From NCBI GenBank assembly GCA_947683625.1, contig CANTUR010000126.1, positions 1,178,001-1,242,000 of the forward strand: DNA of 64,000 nt. Reading direction: 5' to 3'. The stretch's first letter is position 1; each line of letters starts with the position of its first letter. A program made the position numbers and the translations under genes. Of the stretch, positions 23,446 through 36,000 are shown piece after piece. The notes under the pieces were generated by a model, which was given only the letters and a program-made list of their open reading frames with translations, was not told the origin of the DNA and did not search any database. Source of the stretch: Mallotus nudiflorus. Lineage: Eukaryota; Streptophyta; Magnoliopsida; Malpighiales; Euphorbiaceae.

Positions 23446-26400
23446 ATGATTCTTGCAGTATTGTTTGCTAATGTTGAAGGAAACATCTTGATCGAACGGT
23501 ATGCATAAAGATCTTTTCTGATGCGTTTTAACTCGTATTAGATCAGTATCACCTTGATCTTTGGCTTAATCTTGATTGATTGATTGATTCTTAATTGGTT
23601 TTGAATACCCTTTTGGTTTGATTTTACTGGGTTGTTTTCATCTTGTTGAATGTGAAGTTAGTTATTGCAGTATCTTGCTATTGATTTTTGTGTATTTGGG
23701 TTCTTGAAAAGTACAATTCTTTGGATTACAGTTTTTGTGGAGTTTTAAATAACTTTTGATGGTGATCGTGTGAACATTTACGTTGCTTGTGATGAGGGAA
23801 ATTTGATATGACTTGCCAATGTATGCTACCTATATGAAAGAAAGGACATGATTTTATTGACACAAGTAGATCCACCGTGTAGAAGTCTTGAGAGAGGCTA
23901 TTTTATGAGGTAATGGTGATAGTTATGATGGTGTTGCAATTGTTACCGAGACCTTTTTTTTATTTTTTTTGTTGCATATATAAAGTTATGATAGGCTCCA
24001 CATTCTAGCACTCGATTGCATTATAGTATTTATATAATACATTTTGTGTTTACACATTGAAATTGTCTTGTAAAGGCATTGACGTTGACTATCAGTTTAG
24101 CAATCCTGCTGATCTCAATAGGAGGTTATTAGGATGGGATGAAATTCAAAGTGGGCAGGTTTTTTTGGACATTAAGCATAAATCATATCCTGGTTGCAGA
24201 TGAATGCTTCCTTAGGGTAGAGAGAGACATAAGAAGGTGAAAGATATGCTGGAGTTTAGTATAATGAGTGATTTTATAGAGCTTTATTATGCATGGCAGT
24301 AGAGTTCGGCAGTGTTAAATAGGTGCTGAGTTTGACTATATCATTGACTTTAAGGTAGTAACGAATTCAACTAAAGTTGGCCTTAAATTTTTGTAAGTTC
24401 TAGTTGTGATGCTGTATCATAAAGGTGTGTGCTTTTGAAAATTTTCCTTGTTGCATATTGGTTTGAGTTTGATTTTCATATATCTATGTCTCAAAAAAGT
24501 GATTGGGAGTCTTTGATTATGTTGCATAAAAGATGATACCTCAATATAGGAGGTTATGTTGTTTAAATTGTTGTGGGCCTGAAGAGCTTGGGACAAAAAT
24601 GACATGAGCAAAACAAATAGCCTAAAAGATTGAAAAAGAAACGTCTATATTCCTCGAAGCATAACAATGCATTTACTTTCATATGTCATTCTAGCCTTTA
24701 AATTTTAGGTCTTTCAATTTCTTTGAAAGAAATCCTGTTGAATCAAGTTTTTGAGATGTAATAACTGCGTTGGAGCCAATGTCAGAATTTGCGTGTTTGT
24801 CATTCATGGGTGACGGATAAGATGATAGATTAAGCTGCACCATGCTTTGTATGGATGGTGGTGCTGTCTATTTTTCTAGAAGAGTCTAGTGCATAAAGAA
24901 TTGTTGTGTTCTATTTTTGGGAAAAAGGATGAAGCATCCCTCCTAATATGGGTATCTTCATTTGATGATCTCATAAAGAGAGAGAGAGTTGTGTACCTTG
25001 GAAACGTTGAGGAAAACCTGTTTTCAGTTGCTTTTTAAATTTTCATTAACAATAATTTGGTCTATCTTTTGAAGGGAGTCGGTGTTGTTTTTCTGTGTGT
25101 AAAATTAAATGTTCAATATATTGATTAAACTATTTAATGTTAATATTATTGCAGATTTAGTGGAGTTCCAGCTGAGGAGAGACTGCATTGGAGATCCTTC
25201 TTAGTTAAGCTGGGGGCAGATAATCTTAAAGGTGTAAAAAATGAAGAGCTTCTTGTTGCTTCCCACAAGTATGTATGCCTCTGTTCTTCTACAGTATCCA
25301 TTTAGACGTATCGCCAACTAATATATATGTTGTCTTTGTGTTTATTTTATCAATGCCTAATTCTTGGGGAAAGCATTTGTTGTCATATTAGAGATTGATG
25401 ACATCGTGACAGGAAATGGGTCCTGTTACCATGTCTACTTTTAACACTTGAAGGGGCATTTGTGTGGCTTTTCCCAAGGAAGCAGGATAGCTAAACTGCA
25501 AATTAAATTCTGTTATTTATAAATGACAGTCTCGAATTAATGTGATGATTTATAGAATTGACAGTCTCTAATTTTATTTTATGATGAGCCATTGTACTTC
25601 ACTATAGTAGATTTTTGATAATAGTATTAAGTTACAGGCTTAACTGAACACCCTAAAAGTTCTTTTTGTCATTTTACTTTATTCCTCTTGAATAACTATT
25701 TTTTTTCCCTTCTTACCAGGTCAGTTTATATAGTGTACACAGTGCTTGGGGATGTCAGCATTTTTGTTGTTGGCAAAGACGAGTACGATGAACTTGCTTG
25801 TGAGTATCTATCTTCTGTAAGAATCCCATAATTGTTAATGCTAAGATGAGAACAGTTGAGCTTATGTAATTCCCAAGGTTGAAGATCCTGCAACTTATAG
25901 GTCCCTTTAAGGCACCCGAGTTTAGTGGCTTCCAAGCCTAAATTTCTCGACATGCTGTGAAGACCTGGTTTGATGTCCTATTGATATTGCTAGCCTCACC
26001 TATCACACCCTACTGGAACTGGAAATTGGTGTTTTATTGAGAAATGTAGGAAAGACTTTTGATATTTTTGATACTTTTGTTCCTTGGAAATTGTGGTGTA
26101 ACTTGTCTTGATTCTATTATGCAAAATAAAATATAACACAAAATAGAATGTTGAGGCTCTGAATGTGTGAATGATTGGAGGACTGATGATTAAATGGATG
26201 ATTTTTCTGTAGTGGCAGAAGTCATCTTTGCTATCACCTCAGCTGTGAAGGACGTATGTGGGAAGCCTCCGACTGAGCGCCTTTTCCTTGACAAGTATGG
26301 AAAGATATGCTTATGCCTGGATGAAATAGTTTGGAAAGTAAGTGTGCTAAATTACATTGAGCTTGGAAGTTGAAACTGCATTATTAGCTGTTTGGGAATT

Positions 26401-26739
26401 TCTTCAATACTTAAATAGGTACCGTAGCAATGGCTCACTAAATTTGGTCATGAGGTGACCATATGATTACTACTAAGCACTTGCTTTGTGTGGATGTTTC
26501 GATTTTAGCATGTCAAAAACATTACAACTAAGCACTGCAGTCATTACAATATTGTGGCATCTTCTTATTTTTTGCAATTCGCATGCACACAGAGCTGGAC
26601 AACTGCACATTTTGGTATGCTAGTTGTTACATCTTCAAACACTTATTTTGGTTTCCATTCTTTGAAGGGATTGCTGGAGAATACTGACAAGGATAGAATC
26701 AGAAGACTGTTGAGACTAAAACCTCCTACTGAATTCTGA
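23446..26739 (+). CDS. LOLITA: Longin/SNARE-like small subunit of the TPLATE complex (LOLITA-like), copy 1
   Basis: Five exons: 23446-23498, 25155-25268, 25720-25799, 26213-26337, 26668-26739 (444 nt, 147 aa). All introns are GT-AG with matching phases. The protein starts MILAVLFANVEGNILIER, then VPAEERLHWRSFL, SVYIVYTVLGDVSIFVVG, an ITSAVKDVCGKPPTE helix, ICLCLDEIVWKG, and ends in RLKPPTEF. This is a longin-type (sigma-adaptin-like) fold of full length. By recall it fits the plant SNARE-like superfamily protein LOLITA, a subunit of the TPLATE adaptor complex at the plasma membrane in clathrin-mediated endocytosis. It differs from coatomer zeta and sigma adaptins. The first intron is long (1.66 kb). 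A diverged second copy lies at 33049-36337. Gene structure is secure; the exact name rests on memory. Confidence 0.82.
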
Positions 26740-27865
26740 GTAGAAAAGCTGCTTGGTGTAAACCTGACAAATGGCGATGATACCTTGGGTTTTTTGGTAT
26801 CATATGGAAAGCACAGTTGAACTTATTGTCTCTAAATGATTGTCATTATTATTTGTCCACACTGTATTTCTTTTGTACTTAGCTACTCATTGTCCCCTAT
26901 TTAGGTCCTGAGTTTTTTTTTCCTTACCAATGAAAAATTTGAAACTTGCTGTATCAATATTTTAAATTGGAGGAATGCCATGAATTCAAAATTTGATAAT
27001 AGTATACATTGTTTAAACAATCATTTTTAGACTGGAATTGACAGAGAAAAATAAAATCATCGAAGTGCGCTAACCCTTATGGTTTATGCACAAAACCTTA
27101 TTCAAGAGAAACAGAAACTTTTTGAATTCACGATTTTATTACAGCATGTAAAGTTGCCCAAATGGAAGCTAGCCCCAAATGCTTTAAAAATCAGAAGGAA
27201 AATTTTCAGGGTTCTAATAGAAGGTGCAAACAGGTACCTTTTGGTGTATTTCCATTTCTGTATGCAAGTTCCCTCCATGTTTCTTTCCTGTCATGCTGGC
27301 CGGCTAAGCAAGGATTATTCAATTAACTAATTCCAATTGCCATTTAGTTAATTCCTAGCTACAGTGTTTCTCATTATAATAAATAGATTATTATTATTAT
27401 ATTTTAATTTATCTGTTGTATCGAATTTCTCTTTTTTGGAAATGCAGCTGCATTCTTGGATTCCTTGTTATATTCTCTCGAGAAAGTGTCGTCTGCAATG
27501 AAAGCTACAAGAACTAGATGGTTGGCAGAAGAAAAAAAGAATGTCTTGTAAGTCGTTTTTTCAGATTAAGTTAAGGAAAAATTTAAAATGATTTTGGCTT
27601 TAGGATAAGTTTGACTACAATCAGAAAATCAGAATGCTTGAAAAGTTATATTGTATTAAACATCATTTACTATTCTAATATGATTTGCTAGCCTGTCGAT
27701 TCATTCAAGGAAAGATGTTAACTTGGTTAAGCATCTGTGACTAATATTCTGAGAATGTCTGATCGAGGACCACTAAGAGGATATGCTGAACTAATCCGTA
27801 CCATATATTAATATCATTCCCTTGTGTCATCCTCCAATATTGGAGGTTGAGAAAGAAGGAGAAAA
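26740..27865 (+). other. Region between LOLITA-like and SPX copy 1, with two exon-like blocks
   Basis: Beyond the LOLITA 3' UTR (to about 26950) there are two blocks with splice-like borders. 27143-27232 (after TTATTACAG, before GTACCT) reads HVKLPKWKLAPNALKIRRK...LIEGAN. 27448-27546 (after AATGCAG, before GTAAGT) reads AFLDSLLYSLEKVSSAMKA...WLAEEKKNV. Both stay open in copy 2 (36752-36841, 37051-37152). Their phases do not join directly. I do not recognise the protein. They may be a remnant of a third gene in the duplicated unit, or 5' UTR exons of SPX. Confidence 0.3.
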
Positions 27866-30800
27866 ATGAAGTATGATAAAATACTTCGCAGTGAGGTTGA
27901 AAGAACTTTTCGTGGATGGAAAGGGCAGTTCATATCATACAAGAAGTTGAAGAAGCAGTTGAAGCTGATTTATCCTGGATCTGGAGGAAAAATTATCACC
28001 ACTGCTAGAAGAAGCCCAAGATTTGCAACTAGAAGATTTTTGGAAGTGAATAATAGGACTCTTAGAATCGGTTTTTCAAAATTATTAGATACTGAACTCA
28101 AGAAAGTTAACACATTTTATCTGGATAAAGAGGAAGACTACATCATTCGATTAAAGGTTCTTGTCTTAAAATCCTTCTTCTGTTTTCTGTCAATTGAAAT
28201 TGATTTGAGAAAGTATGTCCTTGTGAAAAAAATATAGATTTTTAAGAATAGCACGGTATTGCAGGAGCTGCAAGTAAGAGCGGCAAACTTGCATAGTGAT
28301 GAAGAGAGGCTAGAAGTGCAGAAGGATATCCTAAAATTTCATGGAGAAATGGTTCTGCTCCTCCAATACAGTGCCCTTAACTTCACAGGTACGTTTGTTT
28401 TCCTTTTCTTTATCCTGGGTGAATATTGAGTCACATCGATGAAATTTTTCTGGGAATATGATACCAAAGATTAGGCAAATCTTGTAGTATTAGACAGCAT
28501 GTTTAAAGACATGAGCTTGGTGCATACAAAGTAGCGAGTCTCATGCATTTAGATGCCTTCTATATATAAATTTTTGACTAGATTCCTGAAACTTGATGCT
28601 ATAACTCCTGCTAATGATAAGGATGTCTGGATAACATCCAAGGAACACCTGATAGTTGACAATTATTTAGCAGGCCAATAACTGGTAGGTCCAAACAGTT
28701 GCAACTTTTGCTTGAACAGCAGGCAATAATGAGTCTTATACAACTAACTCTATGGCTGTAATGCCAGGAAAAGAAGTTGATTTCTCATCCTACGATATGT
28801 TGTAATTGAATAGCTTCTCCATTTCAAAATGTTCATTTTTCACACTCTTTTCATCCTCAAGAAACCTGTAAGCCCTAGGCAAATATAAAGAGCTATTTAC
28901 CATTTTACAGTAAAAAATAAAAATATTTTTCAATTTGTGGTACTTTTGAAAGTATTTCTTATTTTATGGTAAAAAAATTTAAAAAAATAAAAAATCATTG
29001 CATATGCAATTGCTAGAGGATAAAATCCATGTCAACAATTCCGCCATTCTCAATGGCGAAATGAATATAGAAAGGAAAAAAAAAAATTGACAAACTCATT
29101 CCACCAAAGCCTGTGGCTGAAAGCCTAAGGAGACAATGTGTAGATAGTCAAAATGTAAACCCATTCCACCAATGCCAATGGCGAAACGGACAGCAAGTTT
29201 TCTTCCTCTTTCCTTTAATTGAGTGGTTGTAACCTTTGGTATAAAATGTGCTGCCTTTTAAACTTAGCTATACTTTACGGTAATTCTACCTTTTAATACG
29301 TAGCTAGTTGTATATTCTGTATGCTGGCCTTTTTTTTTTATCATATAAACACTATTTAAATTTTTGTAAAAAGTAATAAATAAAATTTTTTTATTCATAC
29401 AAATTGTTAAATGTAGCCAATATAATTATACATAACTAGTTGAAGATCTGCAAGTACTGTGGATATAATTGTTAATATATAATATATAATAGATAGATTT
29501 TTTAAAAATTTTTAATGTGTATAAAATGTGTAGTATATTCAGAAACAGTAAATATAATTAGGCTGAATTACTATTTGTCCGATATAGTTTACTATATTAT
29601 ACTATGTGAATATATTATATTATTTACCCCTAATTTACAAAATATATTGGTATTATTAACTAATTGTTTAACAAAATATATGTTAAATTAAATTATCATT
29701 AGCTAAATATAAAAATGATAATTTTATTAAAAATATTTTAATAAAAAATAAAATAACAAATTTTATTTTTAATATGTTCAAAATTTTAATCAAATAACAA
29801 TTAATTACTTCCAAATTTCAAATATTTTTACTTAAATGTCAACTTAAAATATTTATATTGCATGAAAAAATTAGCCAAGTAAATTCTCTTTTCAACTGTA
29901 AAATTTGATTTTTATTTAAATTGTTAGTTTAGATTACTAAGTAAATAAATTATATTTATTCTAATTTAAGAGAAATTTACAATCACCCCTGAGTTTTGTT
30001 CTAATTGACTACTTCATCCATATATTTTCAAAAGTACATTAGTTTGATAATCCCATTATATCATGTCGACACAACACTCAAACGAAGAACATTTGTGCTA
30101 ATAAACAAAGACCTTGTGACACTTAGTTTATTTTCATTTGTTGCTTTACATCTTTATTTTTATTTGTTCTAATACTAACTATTACATATTAATCATTATT
30201 ATTTTCTTTTCACCATTTTACTCTCTCATTTAATAATAATAATAATAATAACAACAACAACAATAATATTTTTATTAATAATCATCATCTTATTTATATT
30301 CTTGTGTTATTTTTAAATTAATAATATTTTTAAGGGGTAAGTACAATTTTGATTTTTGTGGTTTCGTGTTTTGGCAAAATCAGCCCTGTGGATTTTTTTT
30401 TTAAGTATTATATATTTCACATTTTTTACACTTTAGTATTTTTCTAATTAATATCATCATTATTTTATGAGAAAAAATTACTATAATATTAAATTTTAAT
30501 AATAAATTTATTTTTATATATAATTTACAATGAATCTAACTAATTGGTTATTTTTAAAAATATTATAAATTTATTTAAAAAATAATTTATTTTTAATCAT
30601 AATTAAATTAAAAATATATCTAAATTTGATTTTTGGTGAGTTTATTATAATTACTCATTATATGATTTTAGCATTAAAAGTGCATACTTTTTTACATTAA
30701 AACATATATTTTAAACAATATTTGTAAGAAAGATACTAAAGTGTAAAAAAAGTAAAACATATGATACTTAAAAGTTGAAAAAAACTTTAGGACTAGTTTT

Positions 30801-31696
30801 GTCAAAATACAAAGCTACAAGGACCAAAATTATACTTATCCCTATTTTTAATTAACTATTTCCACGTATCCTACACTCTTGTTATTATTCATAAAAATTA
30901 ATAATAATTTTAATATTTAAACCTATATAATTATTATTGTTATTATTTTAAATTACCTATATATTATATAAAACATTTAAATGAAATAACCACATTATTA
31001 TTATTATTATCATTATTATTATTATTATTATCCTTTCATAATTGTGTAATGATTAGACCATGATTAATTTCTATTATTATAATTACTAACTACCTATTGC
31101 GTTCAACCATCAATTGAGTACTGATTGAAGTCCAACCATCAATTGGGAGCAAAATTCATAAAGTGTTCGTCTTATCCATTTTGCCACTTATTTAGACAGA
31201 CTGAAAAAAAAATTTACACTTTTTATCATTTGAATTGGAAGAATAAATTTTTCACAATGGTGAAATTCTTGTCGCTTATCCTTACTTTCACCATCTCAAT
31301 CAAGACTAACTTAAATTGGAAAAAAATTTCGAAGTTACTGCTAGAAGGGAAATATTTTTCACCATTAGGAGTTGTATTGATGACCTTGGGCATTGCAAGG
31401 CAGCCGCTCGACTACTGGACTTTACTAATCAGACAGGATTCTTTTTGAGTAAATATTTTGTACATAAGGTCTTATGATTCTTAAAAACATAGTCCTTGCT
31501 CTTATTTTAATTGTTCTTTAAAACAGGACTAGTAAAGATTGTCAAGAAGCACAACAAGAAGACAGGTATAACCTTTGAGTTATCTGCCATGCCAAGTGTA
31601 ATGCAACAATCTTTCTTCTCCACCGATCTGCTTTACAACCTTATGAAGGAGACTGGAGCAATGCTGGCTCGCCTGTTTCTTCCTGAGGACCCTTAA
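27866..31696 (+). CDS. SPX-domain protein, copy 1
   Basis: Three exons: 27866-28156, 28265-28388, 31527-31696 (585 nt, 194 aa), introns GT-AG with phases 0 and 1. The N-terminus MKYDKILRSEVERTFRGWKGQF followed by SYKKLKKQLKLI is the start of the SPX domain. Then come an LLDTELKKVNTFYLDKEEDY helix, FHGEMVLLLQYSALNFTG, LVKIVKKHNKKTG and FFSTDLLYNLMKE. The lysine-rich surfaces (YKKLKK; KIVKKHNKK) are those that bind inositol pyrophosphates in this family. Single-domain plant SPX proteins bind PHR transcription factors when phosphate is sufficient. This one is shorter than most relatives, with little after the domain. Intron 2 is 3.1 kb and holds a MULE-type MITE and short palindromes. Some substitutions (RTFRGW for the usual LPEWR) suggest a diverged member. 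Confidence 0.85.
30334..30842. mobile_element. MULE-type MITE in SPX intron 2 (copy 1)
   Basis: Long terminal inverted repeats: left GGGGTAAGTACAATTTTGAT..., right (reverse complement) GGGATAAGTATAATTTTGGT...; complementarity extends over more than 100 bases (TTGGCAAAAT, CACTTTAGTA blocks). A 9-base direct repeat TATTTTTAA flanks it (30325-30333 and 30843-30851), the size expected for Mutator-like elements. 509 bp, no coding capacity. Confidence 0.85.
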
Positions 31697-31842
31697 TGCC
31701 CATTTCAAGCTAGCCAATGTTGATACCAAGAAGAAAGAGCCTAGACATCATTTGTGAGACAATGCAATGCCACACATCCTTTTGTTAAATGGCTATGAAA
31801 GTGGTGCTGTCCTTCCATGTTTGCTGGATGATAATATTGTTA

Positions 31843-32337
31843 CTATTATACATATTCTATTATACATATTCTAATACTGTTCAAATTTTAAAAGTTTTTA
31901 TATAATATATATTTTTTAATCTCAAATCATTCAATTTTTTTTCTTAAATTATTAGAAATTTTATTTTTAAATTTTTCTTAATATTATACATACTTCAATA
32001 GTAATTTAATAGTCACACAATAAATTATTATATTTAAAAATAAAGACAATAAAAATTAAAAAAATAAAATTAATGTAATATATTTTATTTTTAATTTATT
32101 TAGTTATTTTTTTCTCTTTATAAAATTTTTTATTTAAAATATATATATTTTATTCAATATAAAACATTTTTATTATATTACATCTAAAATACTACTCTAC
32201 TTTTTATTAGAACTTATGTATTTTATTCTAATTAAAACATCCACTTTTATTCAATTAAAAACGCATTTTTATTTTTATTTAATCTAAGTAAAAATGCAAA
32301 ATTTATAAATTTTTTTATTTTATTTCCCTAATTATTA

Positions 32338-32435
<98 letters not shown>

Positions 32436-32640
32436 TTTTAATAAAAAATTATTAAATAAAATTGTTATAATATTTTTATAAATTCTAACTTTTATATTTA
32501 ATTAATTTGTAGTTTAAATTTATTAAATTTATTTAATAATCATATTAAAATTTATATATTATTTAAAATCTGTAAAATGTGTGAATTCACGACTATTTAA
32601 AATTAATTTTAAAGATAAATCATAAAATAAAATTATAAAA
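31843..32640. repeat. AT-rich unit C at the duplication junction, with long (TA)n
   Basis: Start of duplication copy 2. It carries the right two-thirds of AT-rich unit B, including the GAATTCACGACT end. The TA microsatellite has grown to about 88 bases (32344-32431) against 45 in copy 1. Direct 14-base repeat TACATATTCTATTA at the junction (31849-31862). Confidence 0.75.
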
Positions 32641-33048
32641 TTTCTATAATTTAATATTTTTTTTCTTCCCGCATTCTGTTCTATTAAAAATTCTTATCAG
32701 AATTTTTTTTTTGGAACAAATCAGAATTTTTTTTTAAAAAAAAGAAGAACTGAGGGGTCAAACACCAATATCTTTTTTTCTCTTATCTTATATTGAACAG
32801 AATAAATAATTGAGGGGTTCAATATACAAAAAAAAAAATGTGTGCATAATATGCAATTGTTCAGATAGGTAGGGTCTATTAAGCAAACAATAAAATAGTG
32901 GGGGCATTTTTGCCAATTAATAAATATGATCAGTGGGTTTGATTTTTCTCGTTTCAAGTCGAAGTATCGAAGCAGAAAAACATGACAGAAAAGGGGAAAA
33001 AAAAGAATTTGAAGGATAAGAGACCCCAAAAAAAGAAAAGAAAAGAAA
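32641..33048 (+). promoter_or_regulatory. Upstream region of LOLITA-like copy 2
   Basis: Counterpart of 23006-23445 with the same leader and only scattered changes. The conserved GTAGGGTCTATTAA and GTGGGGGCATTTTTGCC blocks are both kept, so transcription of copy 2 is possible even though its splicing should fail. Confidence 0.4.
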
Positions 33049-36000
33049 ATGATTCTTGCAGTATTGTTTGCTAATGTTGAAGGAAACATCTTGATCGAAC
33101 GGGACGCATAAAGATCTTTTGTGGTGCGTTTTAACTCTTATTAGATCAGTATCACCTTTATCTTTGGCTCAATCTTGATTGATTGATTGATTCTTAATTG
33201 GTTTTGAATACCCTTTTGGTTTGATTTTACTGGGTTGTTTTCATCTTGTTGAATGTGAAGTTAGTTATTGCAGTATCTTGCTATTGATTTTTGTGTATTT
33301 GGGTTCTTGAAAAGTACAATTCTTTGGATTACAGCTTTTGTGGAGTTTTAAATAGCTTTTGATGGTGATCGTGTGAACATTTACGTTGCTTGTGATGAGG
33401 GAAATTTGATATGAATTACCAGTGTATGCTACCTATATGAAAGAAAGACATGATTTTATTGACACAAGTAGATCCACCGTGTAGAAGTCTTGAGAGAGGC
33501 TATTTCATGAGGAAAGGGTAATAGTTATGATGGTGTTGCAATTGTTACCGAGACCCCTTTTTTGTTTTTTGTTGCATATATAAAGTTATGATAGGCTATG
33601 CATTGTAGCACATGATTGCATTATAGTATTTATATAATACATTTTGTGTTTACACATTGAAATTGTCTTGTAAAGGCATTGAAGTTGACTATTAGTTTAG
33701 CAATCCTGCTGATCTCAATAGGAGGTTATTAGGATGGGATGAAATTCAAAGTGGGCAGGTTTTTTTGGACATTAAGCATAAATCAAATCCTGGTTGCAGA
33801 TGAATGCTTCCTTAGGGTAGAAGGAGACATAAGAAGGTGAAAGATATGCTGGAGTTTAGTCTAATGAGTGATTTTATACAGCTTTATTATGCATGGCAGT
33901 AGAGTTCGGCAGTGTTAAATAGGTGCTGAGTTTGACTATATCATTGACTTTAAGGTAGTAACGAATCCAACTCTAGTTGGCCTTAAATTTTTGTAAGGTC
34001 TAGTTGTGATGTTGTATCATAAAGGTGTGTGCTTTTGAAAATTTTCCTTGTTGCATATTGGTTTGAGTTTGATTTTCATATATCTATGTCTCAGAAAAGT
34101 GATTGGGAGTCTTTGATTATGTTGCATAAAAGATGATACCTCAATATAGGAGATTATGTTGTTTAAATTGTTGTGGACCTGAAGATCTTGGGACAAAAAT
34201 GACATGAGCAAAACGAATGGCCTAAAAGATTGAAAAAGAAACTTCTATATTCCTCAAAGCATAACAATGCATTTACTTTCATATGTCATTCTAGCCTTTA
34301 AATTTTAGGTATTTCAATTTCTTTGAAAGAAATCCTGTTGAATCAAGTTTTTGAGATGTAATAACTGCGTTGGAGCCAGTGTCAGAATTTGCATGTTTGT
34401 CATTCATGGGTGACAGATAAGATGATAGATTAAGCTGCACAATGCTTTGCATGGATGGTGGTGCTGTCTATTTTTCTAGAAGAGTCTGGTGCATAAAGAA
34501 TTGTTGTGTTCTATTTTTGGGAAAAAGGATGAAGCATCTCTCCTAATATGGGTATCTTCATTTGATGACCTCATAAAGAGAGAGAGAGTTGTGTACCTTG
34601 GAAATGTTGAGGAAAACCTGTTTTCAGTTGCTTTTTAAATTTCCATTAACAATAATTTGGTCTATCTTTTGAAGGGAGTCGGTCTTGTGTTTCTGTGTGT
34701 AAAAATAAATGGTCAATATATTGGTTAAACTATTTAATGTTAATATTATTGCAGATTTAGTGGAGTTCCAGCTGAGGAGAGACTGCGTTGGAGATCCTTC
34801 TTAGTTAAGCTGGGGACAGATAATCTTAAAGGTGTAAAAAATGAAGAGCTTCTTGTTGCTTCCCACAAGTATGTATATGTCTGTTCTTCTACAGTATCCA
34901 TTTAGATGTATCGCCAGCTGATATATATGTTGTCTTTGTGTTTATTTTATTAATGCTTAATTCTTGGGGAAAGCATTTATTGTCATATTAGAGATTGATG
35001 ACGTCGTGACAGGAAATGGGTCCTGTTACCATGTCTACTTTTAACACTTGAAGGGGCATTTGTGTGGCTTTTCCCAAGGAAGCAGGATAGCTAAACTGCA
35101 AATTAAATTCTGTTATTTATAAATGACAGTCTCGAATTAGCGTGATGATTTATAGAACTGACAGTCTCTAATTTTATCTTATCATGAGCTATTGTACTTC
35201 ACTATAGTAGATTTTTGATAATAGTATTAAGTTACAGGCTTAACTGAACACCCTAAAAGTTCTTTTTATCATTTGACTTAATTCCTCTTGAATACTATTT
35301 TTTTTTCCTTCTTACCAGGTCAGTTTATATAGTGTACACAGTGCTTGGGGATGTCAGCATTTTTGTTGTTGGCAAAGACAAGTACGATGAACTTGCTTGT
35401 GAGTATCTATATTCTTTAAGAATCCCATTATTGTTAATGCTAAGATGAGAACAGTTGAGCTTATGTAATTCCCAAGGTTGAAGATCCTGCAACTTATAGG
35501 TCCCTTTAAGGCACCTGAGTTTAGTGGCGTCCAAGCATAAATTTCTCGACATGCTGTGAAGACCTGGTTTGATGTCCTATTGATATTGCTAGCCTCACCT
35601 ATCACACCCTACTGGAACGGGAAATTGGTGTTTTATTGAGAAATGTAGGAAAGACTTTTGATATTTTTGATACTTTTGTTCCTTGGAAATTGTGGTGTAA
35701 CTTGTCTTGATTCTATTATGAAAAATAAAATATAACACAAAATAGAATGTTGAGGCTCTGAATGTGTGAATGATTGTAGGACTGATGATTAAATGGATGA
35801 TTTTTGTGTAGTGGCAGAAGTCATCTTTGCTATCACCTTGGCTATGAAGGACGGATGTGGGAAGCCTCCGACTGAGCACCTTTTCCTTGACAAGTATGGA
35901 AAGATATGCTTATGCCTGGATGAAATAGTTTGGAAAGTAAGTGTGCTAAATTACATTGAGCTTGGAAGTTGAAACTGCATTATTAGCTGTTTGGGAATTT

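Larger units (their letters stand above)
22347..31848. repeat. Segmental tandem duplication, copy 1 (~9.5 kb)
   Basis: From the ACTATTA at 22347 to the ACTATTA at 31842-31848, this unit is repeated head to tail at 31849-41119. It holds part of AT-rich unit B, a LOLITA-like gene, an unassigned exon-like region and an SPX gene. Copies differ by a few bases per hundred over most of their length, by eye. ACTATTA occurs at the left edge, at the junction and at the right edge. Confidence 0.92.

Noticed and set aside
23446..26739. Coatomer zeta or AP sigma subunit instead of LOLITA
   Set aside because: Same longin fold, but the blocks VPAEERLHWRSFL and GKPPTERLF fit the plant LOLITA/SNARE-like group and not the zeta or sigma signatures I know.
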